The translations under genes were made by a program, and so were the position numbers. A stretch of 47,005 nucleotides of DNA. Origin: Paenibacillus tyrphae (GTDB taxonomy: Bacteria > Bacillota > Bacilli > Paenibacillales > NBRC-103111). Shown one piece after another: positions 36,269-43,219 of this stretch. The notes beneath the pieces are model-generated. The model was not told where the DNA came from, ran no database searches, and worked only from the letters and a program-made list of their open reading frames with translations. How positions within the stretch are numbered: position 1 is the first letter of the stretch; every line of letters starts with the position of its first letter. The stretch spans positions 1 through 47,005 of the forward strand of contig NZ_JNVM01000059.1 in the NCBI RefSeq assembly GCF_000722545.1. Reading direction: 5' to 3'.

Positions 36269-36790
36269 TTAAATAAAACTCTGAAACTCATCGATAAGTT
36301 CCTAGAAATCAATTAACTCTACATCCAGTGGAAGTAATTCTTTTCCGCCCTATACACAAATTGAACATTTATATTTAGCATCAATTTAGAATTGTTTAAA
36401 ACTTTAAGTATTAGATGTAATAACTTCGTGCTTGCTATTGTTCTTAGAAATATAAAAATTAGATAATTGATATGAAAATCCGTATCCAATGGTCTTAGTA
36501 AAGCTTTCCTTTAACATCCACAGATCGTAAAAATAATCATTAGGTTGATTCATGATGTCACAATATTCTTTTTCGTAAAAAGCAACTTCCAAGCGTTCTA
36601 TAATCGATTTCTCTAGCTATTCAATATCTACTCCCACTGGCACGGAGGATACCGCTTAAACAATCAGATTCCAGAGTGAGAAGTGTTAATTTGTAAATGT
36701 AACATATTAGTTAGATACGGTTTTTTAAATGCATTGCTGGTTATGGAAAGTTGAGAATTACTCATTTGTCCATATCTACAAATCATTGTT
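36269..36790 (-). pseudogene. Sfp-type 4'-phosphopantetheinyl transferase, decayed
   Basis: Minus-strand translation gives, in order, the Sfp-family landmarks: AFKKPYL and INTSHSG (substrate/CoA region), a stop, a frame change, VPVGVDIE (the Mg-binding D-x-E), a stop, EVAFYEKEYCDI, DYFYDLWMLKESFTKTIG (the W-x-x-KE-x-x-x-K motif), a stop, KYKCSICV, a stop, KELLPLDVELIDF, a stop, and ELIDEFQSFI ending at 36269. From VPVGVDIE to the end all pieces are in one frame, interrupted by in-frame stops. The gene therefore once activated carrier domains and is now dead. It lies directly upstream of loaP, the usual place for a cluster-borne PPTase. The carrier domains must now depend on a PPTase encoded elsewhere. 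Confidence 0.85.
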
Positions 36791-36839
36791 CTATATAAAT
36801 TGAACTATTGATGGCAACTAAAATCTAATGCAAAGCCGA

Positions 36840-37863
36840 TCAATAATAGTCATTGGATTTATTATGATGTGTTCCATGAAGATATGGACGATTTGACGAA
36901 TCTCCGCCACCGTACGGTAAAAGAAATTGTTATTGACATCGGCTTCAGCCATTTCCTAAGCCCTTCGACGAGATTGAGTTCAGGGCTGTAGGGCGGCAGA
37001 AAAAACTAGTTTAAGTCTTCCTTTCATTTCGTTCAGAAACCGCTTCAGTAATTTTGCATGATGAAATACGGAAATTATCCAGTATCAAAGCGATTTTTCC
37101 TGTAGGATAAACATCGACAACTTTCCGTAGAAAGGCGAGGAAGGTTTCAGTTGTGTACTTCTCATCTTCCTGCCTACGATATGACCCGTCACATAGTCTA
37201 GCGTTGCGAGCAGTTTCACGCCTCTATGCTTGCCTGTAGTCTTAATGATTCGCTGCTTTCCTTTTGCCAACCACGTGTATTGAAGGGCTTTTTAATCTCG
37301 AATCATGCTTTCATCTTCAAACAAACTGTGATCAATTTCGCCGTCTTCGTAATTTTTTTACTCTGGAAATGTGGTTTCGACAAACTCTTTTTACTTTTCT
37401 TTTTCAACCGCCGCCAGCGTATAGGTCGGCTTGGTATAGCTAAGCCCCAGCCGATACATCATCTTAGAAACGCCATGAATAGATTAATCTCGTCCAAACT
37501 CGCGATAGGTGTACAATGCGATGATCTCCAGTGTCCAGTTAAACTTAGTGGGGAAGCCGACTTCACTGAGGTAATGAGTCGATAATCGTTTGCTTCAATT
37601 GAGATTGTTGTTCCTTCGTTAAACGTTCGCTCCGGTCGAAAACTTCATGATTAAACCATCAAGTCCGTGTTTTCAATAGGTGCGAGCATATTCTTTGACG
37701 GTATATTCTGATTTCTGATCTTCCAATTGAGGTTGCAATTTGGCTGTAGTCTTGACCGAGTAAGTAAAGTCGAATGGTTTGATACCGCTCAATCATTTGA
37801 CGACTTTTTTCGTGCTTTAGACGCTGTTCTACTTCCTGTAATGCTTCCCTGTTGGATTCCATG
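36840..37863 (-). pseudogene. IS630-family transposase, decayed (second type)
   Basis: Minus-strand pieces: an N-terminal helix-turn-helix part MIERYQTIRLYLLGQDYSQI and SIGRSEIRIYRQR (37659-37862); WLAKGKQRIIKTTGKHRG and TLDYVTGHIV near 37160-37270; HHAKLLKRFLNEMKGRLKLV near 37015-37070; and an end reading FYRTVAEIRQIVHIFMEHI near 36870-36930. These are IS630-type DDE transposase blocks, with many frameshifts. The sequence differs from the IS630 copies at the window ends. It separates the loaP/PPTase part from the AraC/carrier-protein part of the locus. From 37864 to 38018 I see nothing else. Confidence 0.72.
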
Positions 37864-38018
37864 ATACTTTTCACCGCCCGAATAGTGATTCTTATTCTTA
37901 CTTATTCGACGTCAAAGATCTTGAAATCGCTTCCAGAAACAACGGGAGTCTTTAGTTCAACTTATATAGATAAGATATCAGCGAATACGGATCTCTATTA
38001 ATCTTCGATCATCTTGAA

Positions 38019-38102
38019 TTAGGTGATTCTTTCTTTTTTAGCATTGATTTTTTTAAGTAATTTGACATATTGAGAGTGTGTGACTTCTTCTGGTAATTTC
38101 AT
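38019..38102 (-). CDS. Very short ORF after the carrier protein, 27 aa
   Basis: A short frame begins at ATG 38100-38102, 16 bases after the carrier-protein stop, and encodes MKLPEEVTHSQYVKLLKK followed by nine residues and a stop. It is lysine-rich and amphipathic, with no recognised family. It may be the truncated start of a lost gene that once continued the unit, since an IS630 remnant follows. Confidence 0.25.
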   Translation of the reverse strand: MKLPEEVTHSQYVKLLKKINAKKERIT

Positions 38103-38118
38103 AGCACATAACGCCCGC

Positions 38119-38421
38119 TTATTTTGCATATTGCTTCACTTCGCCATTTGAGATTTCTCTATACTTTAGCTTTTCATTTATTGTAGTCGTAATCTTACGT
38201 AAACTTGAGAAGTTTTCATATATTAGTTCTCCATCATCGTAAGTAATATCAAAAGCCTCTTCCAATTCGACTAATAAAATAATTGTCTTTAATGAATTTA
38301 GACCTAACGCGAAAAGAGATTGTTCAAAATCCAGTTGAACTCCATCTAATTCTAACAACCTAACGACCAGATCAGCTATTTTATTTGCGTTCTTACAGTG
38401 TATTATGTTAAATCCCCTCAA
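38119..38421 (-). CDS. Second free-standing acyl/peptidyl carrier protein
   Basis: A small carrier protein with the phosphopantetheine site in FALGLNSLKTIILLVELEEAF, Ser being the attachment residue and Asn taking the place of Asp as in the other free carrier protein. The frame begins at a TTG (38419-38421) whose bases overlap the AraC stop codon (TTGA), so translation may be coupled; GAGGGG lies just after this TTG, so an internal non-standard start is also possible. It is encoded with the AraC regulator, not with the NRPS operon, and is oriented head-to-head with a BtrH-like gene across a 620-base gap plus the regulator. Loading enzyme and acyl group are unknown. Confidence 0.78.
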   Translation of the reverse strand: MRGFNIIHCKNANKIADLVVRLLELDGVQLDFEQSLFALGLNSLKTIILLVELEEAFDITYDDGELIYENFSSLRKITTTINEKLKYREISNGEVKQYAK

Positions 38422-39193
38422 ATTTTATTATTTTTGCCCGCATCTCTGTGGGTGTAACGTTATAGTACTTCTTGAATAAATTCGCAAACTGAGAACTTGA
38501 TACGTAACCTAAATTTTTTGCTATAACATTAATGTTAGAAGAGGTTTGTAAAACCAGTTCTTTAGCTTTTTTCATCTTTAGATCCAAACAATATTTCATA
38601 GGCGAAATTTTGAACACCCTTGAGTAAGTGTTACTCAAATAAATTGGATTACATTGAATAATCTCTGATAACTGTTGCAAGGTAAGAGGCTTTTCATAGT
38701 TACTCCTTATATACCGATTAATAATAAGTAATCTTGAATCAATATTTCCAGCAAGAGTTTCTTGATGAGCTTTTTTACCACTTGCACTGCTTTCTTCTTT
38801 GCATAGTTTTCTATAATACTTAGGAAAATTCACCTCTAGCTTTGATACAATATCATTCATAATCGACTGTGGACGAAATAATTCTGATATAAGTTCTGAA
38901 ATATAACTATCATCCAGACTCTCTCTTATAATAAGAGATCGCTTTATACTGTTTTCCATTCTGATAATAAAACCTCGAACATATACAATACTAGCCGAAT
39001 AGTTGTACAGACTGAATTTCTTACCAATTAAAACATAGTTGTTAATTAATCTATGACGAAACTTTAGACACTTCACCTCAACAGGGTTCATTGTTTCTAG
39101 ATAGATACAACTTTGATCATCACAATTCCATGATATATCTTCATAAGGCATTATCAACTCTTGTTGCTTAATTACAGTAATTTTGCCTCCCAC
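38408..39193 (-). CDS. AraC/XylS-family transcription regulator
   Basis: A 261-aa protein. The C-terminal DNA-binding domain has two helix-turn-helix units: IIQCNPIYLSNTYSRVFKIS (about 175-195), then SNINVIAKNLGYVSSSQFAN and FKKYYNVTPTEMR, the standard AraC signature. The N-terminal 150 residues do not show a clear cupin or sensor motif. The frame begins at GTG (39191-39193), which overlaps GGGAGG, so the true start could be slightly different. It overlaps the carrier-protein gene by 14 bases and faces the divergent BtrH-like gene. It probably controls this small unit and perhaps the cluster; the effector is unknown. Confidence 0.88.
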   Translation of the reverse strand: MGGKITVIKQQELIMPYEDISWNCDDQSCIYLETMNPVEVKCLKFRHRLINNYVLIGKKFSLYNYSASIVYVRGFIIRMENSIKRSLIIRESLDDSYISELISELFRPQSIMNDIVSKLEVNFPKYYRKLCKEESSASGKKAHQETLAGNIDSRLLIINRYIRSNYEKPLTLQQLSEIIQCNPIYLSNTYSRVFKISPMKYCLDLKMKKAKELVLQTSSNINVIAKNLGYVSSSQFANLFKKYYNVTPTEMRAKIIKFEGI

Positions 39194-39813
39194 CGAATCA
39201 CACCAATCGAAATTTTTATAAGAAGTCTTTTTATTTTGAAACTAATTTATAAGAGTCGTACAAAATTGAGACAATATCGAAAATGACAATTTTTTTGCAC
39301 CAAAGGATGCTTTATGCCTCAACATCCAATCGCTTGCTTTCAACACACTAATAGGGAATACACACTTAATTCGACATTTTTCCACAGTCATAATTGCCCT
39401 TCCACATTTTGGACTTTAATCTCTCTTATTATACTGTAAATATATGTCGCATAAATAATAAATTTAATTTATAAATGAACTACTTTTATCAAAAGTATTT
39501 TAATCAAAAAAATAAATAAGTTATCCAAATCTTTGGTAGAATGGTATTTATGAAAACAACATTTCCCAAAAAGAGAGGAGCGCCTTTAATGTAAAATCTA
39601 CCACACTATCATAAAAAATCCCTAAAAAACATCTTCGCAATTCAAATTGGATCGCTCTTTCTATAAGATCGTCTACGACAAGGTTTTAACCCTATAAAGT
39701 CCCAGCTTCACACTTAAAAAAATTGCTAGGATTCAACGTTCAGTTCATACAGGTACATATCTGCAACAGAATTATTCTTTCATTTTTATCGAGGAAGGAA
39801 TGCTAAAAGCAAA
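39194..39813. other. Divergent intergenic region with a gene remnant
   Basis: This 620-base region separates the AraC regulator from the plus-strand BtrH-like gene and must hold both promoters. 39420-39540 is very AT-rich. On the plus strand GAGAGGAG (39573-39580) is followed eight bases later by ATG and directly by TAA (39589-39594). After that a decayed reading contains pieces such as SLKNIFAIQIGSLF and, in another frame, NYSFIFIEEGMLKAK, which looks like an AraC/cupin N-terminal strand. I read it as a remnant of a regulator start or as a start-stop site. Confidence 0.35.
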
Positions 39814-40848
39814 ATGAGCTTAGTGAAGAGATTGCCAATTGAAACACCCATTATCACGTCTTATCCAAAACACGCTCAGTTCTTAGCAGGATTAACAATG
39901 AATAAAGAAATTGAAGCTTGGTTATATAGTAATTATATTCAGTTATATGCTCATTCAGATCTAAGTGGTGAGAATATAAACGATTTTGTAGGTGGTTGGC
40001 TTGATTTCTATACCTCTCATCAAGCATACTTCATCACCCCATTAATAAGAACACAAAGATTATTAAGAGAGACTGTTGGTTTTAATAGGCATGATTGTTT
40101 AGAATTTATTTGTTCAATGATAGATAGGGGCTTTTATGTATGGCTTTTTGTAGATAAGTTCTATATCTCAAAAGCTTGGGCTTTTCAAAAGCAAACTCAC
40201 CTCCACTCTATTCTATTATTCGGTTATGATAAATCCGAAGGGATTTTTAACGCGGCAGGTTTTTTTGATTCAGAGGGTTTTAAGACTATTAAAGTTCTTA
40301 ACTCTGAATTAATACAAGCCCTATTTAGTCCCAAATTAATAGAAAGTTTTTCTGTTTTCGATTATATGGAGTATATCTTCATGTATCAATTTAATCCTAA
40401 AGGCAAATTTTATTTTGATATTAATTGTGTCAAAGACATTATTGGGGATTATTACCTTTCACGAAATACCTCCGAAAAATTTTATATGAACCGCAACATT
40501 CTTAATGGTTCTTATGGTTTAAATATCTATACAGCCCTTAAGGAATTTGTTGAATACCGGGCTCTCATTAAAAATATTGATATTAGACCATTTCATGTAT
40601 TGTATGATCATAAGAAAATCATGGTAAGTAGGATAAATTACATGGAACAGAATGAATACATTAAAGATTCACTTAAATTATATGAAATGTATTCACTAAT
40701 TGAAAGAAAGGCACTAACTCTTCGCAATTTGGTAATAAAACACAATTTATCCAAAGAAACAGATTATACCAAAAAAATCTTTTTGTTAATAGATGATCTA
40801 GCTGCATTTGAGTTAAGTACACTTGATTTTATGTTGTCAAAGCTTTAA
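39814..40848 (+). CDS. BtrH-like protein, 344 aa, divergent
   Basis: Homologous to the 328-aa protein at 1194-2180. Shared blocks include AWLYSNYIQLYAHSD, GFYVWLFVDKFYIS, a conserved His in HLHSILLFGYD (near residue 130) and FHVLYDHKKIMVSRINYM in the helical C-terminal half. Like that protein it lacks the N-terminal Cys at the aligned place. GAGGAAGG (39791-39798) lies 15 bases before the ATG; a five-codon frame in between (ATG at 39800) ends exactly at the real start (ATGA), so starting may be coupled. It is the only plus-strand biosynthetic-type gene and is divergent from the AraC regulator and free carrier protein. Acyl transfer or a scaffold role are both possible; direct evidence is absent. 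Confidence 0.65.
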   Translation: MSLVKRLPIETPIITSYPKHAQFLAGLTMNKEIEAWLYSNYIQLYAHSDLSGENINDFVGGWLDFYTSHQAYFITPLIRTQRLLRETVGFNRHDCLEFICSMIDRGFYVWLFVDKFYISKAWAFQKQTHLHSILLFGYDKSEGIFNAAGFFDSEGFKTIKVLNSELIQALFSPKLIESFSVFDYMEYIFMYQFNPKGKFYFDINCVKDIIGDYYLSRNTSEKFYMNRNILNGSYGLNIYTALKEFVEYRALIKNIDIRPFHVLYDHKKIMVSRINYMEQNEYIKDSLKLYEMYSLIERKALTLRNLVIKHNLSKETDYTKKIFLLIDDLAAFELSTLDFMLSKL

Positions 40849-41079
40849 TATTTCATTACTAAACTTGAGTCTGTGAACTTTAATAGAAATTACAGTAGTA
40901 TTCTTACATTTATTGGTGTGATTGAATATAGTACAGTGATATCGCAATATGAAAATCACTTTCGAACGAAGATATGGTTTGAGGGGCGAGTATTTGAGGC
41001 TAGGCCCTTCATGCTAACAAGATCAAGGTCTTAAACTTAAAATTCCAAATAATATGTGTTATAGAACATCTTTAAAATA

Positions 41080-41123
41080 AGAGCCATTATACAAAATCCT
41101 TCATTGACTTGTGTTATGGCTCT
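41080..41123. terminator. Long imperfect hairpin, possible terminator
   Basis: AGAGCCATTATACAA pairs with TTGTGTTATGGCTCT with two mismatches (13 of 15). On the minus strand the stem is followed by TATTTTAAA, so it may act as a minus-strand terminator. It lies about 230 bases after the plus-strand BtrH-like gene. From 40849 to 41079 and from 41124 to 41396 I see no convincing gene. Confidence 0.4.
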
Positions 41124-41396
41124 GGATATCACTTCCTGTTCACGAGCTATACCAAACAATGAAATGTTTCAGAGTATTCTCTCTTTATGCTATTTCATCA
41201 CCCACTACATGTTATAAGAATTCTTTACTTAATAAGTTAGTTGCCTTTGTTTTGTTATTCTCAAAAGGGCTTACCATCTTGACATCATCAAATCCTTTTT
41301 CCTGAAACCCACCTAATTCACATACAGCGAGCTTATTATACTTTTGCTCCGCTCGCTCTAACTTTGCGTCGCGGCGGAGGCTTCGGCAACGCATGC

Positions 41397-41423
41397 AAAA
41401 GAGACTACTTCTAAAGTAGCCTC
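41397..41423 (-). terminator. Rho-independent terminator
   Basis: Minus strand: GAGGCTACTT pairs with AAGTAGTCTC around a TAG loop (one G-T pair), followed by TTTT. It begins 11 bases after the stop of the zinc-ribbon reading frame at 41434, so it is that gene's own terminator. Confidence 0.75.
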
Positions 41424-41830
41424 CAAGCCCGCCTTAATCATGATAATTCATTTTAATGAGTTCTCCCTTATCGATAGTATGATCATACGTATAGAGGTGA
41501 TCTTGATTATTTTGGCATCTTCCGAAATGTCTTTTGGTCTTCGAGTCTGGGAACTTATCGATATATACTTTTCCCCTGCAAATTGGACAAATTGCATATT
41601 TCTTTATTGTATAAACTTCTCCATCAATCTCTCCTAAAACTACCGAACTTTCCTTAGCAACCATTCCTTTATCACGTAAACTTCTAGTTCTCAAAGGAAC
41701 TATAGCTATAATAGGCCACTCCTACTGTTAACATAAAGAATAGCGCCATCACTGGTGAACTCGTAAAGTATTGTTGTATGGTAATGATGCCCCATACAAC
41801 AGAAATCACTACTGAGATTTCAAACTTTGG

Positions 41831-42061
41831 ACCACTGTCAATAGATTGGACATATAGAATCGAGAGAATTACGCAGCAGGCAGGTACATGCGTTCGTATT
41901 GATTGGGTGTAAAATACCCGATGGAGGAATGGATTCGTTTTCCATTATAGAAGCAAGCAATATATTCAAAAATCCGCTCTCTGGCTTCTTTGCGGGTCTT
42001 GAACTTCTCTAAATATACGAGCTCTTTCTTCAGAACGCTGTGGAACGATTCGATACAAGGG
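41831..42061 (-). mobile_element. IS3-family transposase C-terminal fragment
   Basis: The minus strand from 42061 to a stop at 41869 reads CIESFHSVLKKELVYLEKF, then TRKEARERIFEYIACFYNG and KRIHSSIGYFTPNQYE. This is the C-terminal end of an IS3/IS150-type integrase-like transposase, including the last catalytic Glu (SFHSVLKKE). The rest of the element is missing. The right end is probably near 41831. The break at 42061 joins directly to intron-like sequence. Confidence 0.85.
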
Positions 42062-42108
42062 TGAGTAGCCCGAGGGAATCACACCCTCAGGCTCTCTCAG
42101 AACCGGAC
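42062..42108 (-). mobile_element. Possible group II intron fragment
   Basis: The minus strand reads CCGGTTCTGAGAGAGCC and then a nine-base-pair hairpin GCCTGAGGG/CCCTCGGGC, closely resembling the conserved RNA segment found near the ORF of bacterial group II introns (the CGGTTCTGAGAG box). No reverse transcriptase sequence is attached. Probably a relic. Confidence 0.45.
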
Positions 42109-42207
42109 TTGAACTGAAGTCCTTATCATCCAAAGGCTTAGAGCAATATGGACACTAGGTAAAATCATCTTTAATCGCTTTTCCACACCCATCACATTTC
42201 ATTATCA

Positions 42208-42850
42208 TCATTAAGCCCTCCATTAATTTCTACAATATTCCTGGTACTAATAAGCAATACGCTATTAGAACTTTCAGGGTTTCTATACCTTTCATGTCGT
42301 TGTAGCATCCATTGAAAGTTAAGGGGTCTATTGACAACCATTGTCTCTGCGGCTGGAAAAGCGACTCTTGTCCCATACAAGTCCCTTTAATTCGCCTATC
42401 CAATGGACACCTGAGAGACAAGAAAGCCGTTTTGTCCTCGGGAGGTGATCAAAAAGAGCGAAATATTGAAAGTATACGAACAGTTTGTGTCCGAAGAAAA
42501 TCAACTACGTAAATGCATCGAAACATTTGATATTATGCAATCCCACATTCTGCAAACCGTACAAGCATGGTCCAGAACTGGACTCGTTGACTGTTGAGGA
42601 TGTTTTTGATGTCAATACACCGCATACAACAGGACCTACAAACAGAGCTTATCTATGCCTGTTTGGAGCCCCTATCCCGCCACATGGGCGATGGAAGGTA
42701 GGAGCGCTCCAGCAGTTTCTTAGGCTGCTAAAAGAGCAGGTTGTTGTTGTTTGCCATTTAATTGGCTTTAGCGTTGATGAAGTGGTCGCATCCCCACTAC
42801 TCGCTACTCATGCTCGAACTATCCCCGTCGAATCCTAAACGGCCCCGAGT
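42208..42850. other. Gene-remnant region, not identified
   Basis: No intact gene recognised. A plus-strand open stretch near 42450-42570 reads VYEQFVSEENQLRKCIETFD and MQSHILQTVQAW, coiled-coil-like, and is then interrupted by stops. A longer plus-strand frame at 42485-42838 is in a different phase, with no family resemblance. I leave this as decayed accessory DNA. Confidence 0.3.
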
Positions 42851-42870
42851 TTAAAGAATGGTTTTGCTAA

Positions 42871-42918
42871 TTAAAGCAAATGTTTGCCGCGAGTTTATTA
42901 AAGCATATGCTTGCCGCG
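42871..42918. repeat. Two 21-base direct repeats with internal dyads
   Basis: TTAAAGCAAATGTTTGCCGC (42871-42890, next base G) recurs as TTAAAGCATATGCTTGCCGC (42898-42917, next base G), 27 bases apart with two mismatches. Each has an internal dyad: GCAAATGTTTGC (near-palindrome) and AAGCATATGCTT (perfect). A weaker third copy starts near 42851. A hairpin TTGCCG-CGG-CGGCAA follows at 42911-42925. They lie next to the tmRNA-like end. Confidence 0.5.
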
Positions 42919-42975
42919 GCGGCAACGCTTTGATTTAACTCTCAGGGACACCTCATTTTAAGCGGGTTTATCTTA

Positions 42976-43007
42976 TGGAGACGAGGGGAGTCGAACTGTT
43001 GTCCTCG
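42976..43007 (-). other. tmRNA 3'-end fragment, probable attachment site
   Basis: The minus strand reads GGACAACAGTTCGACTCCCC then TCGTCTCCA, the T-loop and acceptor 3' end of a Bacillales-type tmRNA. The T-stem's 5' half (AACAG) does not pair with its 3' half (CCCCT), so only the 3' part is tmRNA-like. That is what remains when an integrase uses the 3' end of ssrA as its site. It marks a likely boundary of an integrated element. Confidence 0.5.
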
Positions 43008-43219
43008 ATATTTTATCTTGTCCCCTAACATTTTAACAAATTTCAAAAAACTTATCCTGTAAGGTTTCGCGGCTTTTTATTTGTTAATTTGTGTTAGTTC
43101 AATTTATAGTTGAATACCCTGCTTTAAAGCTTTAGTCTACAGCATGTCTACTAAAAACAGACAGGAGATTTAGGAAAATATGGTGACTGTTAACAAAGTT
43201 TATGTTGTATTAGACACTT

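Larger units (their letters stand above)
41434..42207 (-). pseudogene. Broken zinc-ribbon membrane protein gene
   Basis: Three pieces in order on the minus strand look like one former gene. The start at about 42207 reads MKCDGCGKAIKDDFT, a stop codon, CPYCSKPLDD, a two-CxxC zinc ribbon. After foreign sequence comes a membrane-like stretch (SVVISVVWGIITIQQYF, MALFFMLTVGVAYY) near 41710-41815. After a one-base frame change comes a soluble tail with CPICRGKVYIDKFPDSK and FGRCQNNQDHLYTYDH, ending at 41434 just before a terminator. An IS3 piece and a possible intron piece lie between the first two parts. Related small zinc-ribbon membrane proteins occur in Bacillus accessory regions. The 86-codon C-terminal frame is still open but probably not functional. 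Confidence 0.5.

Noticed and set aside
42485..42838. Plus-strand 117-codon open frame
   Set aside because: No ribosome binding site, no family resemblance, and a different phase from the more protein-like stretch just upstream; treated as decayed DNA.
42976..43007. Complete tmRNA or tRNA gene
   Set aside because: Only the T-loop and 3' acceptor side are present and the T-stem does not pair, so it is a fragment.
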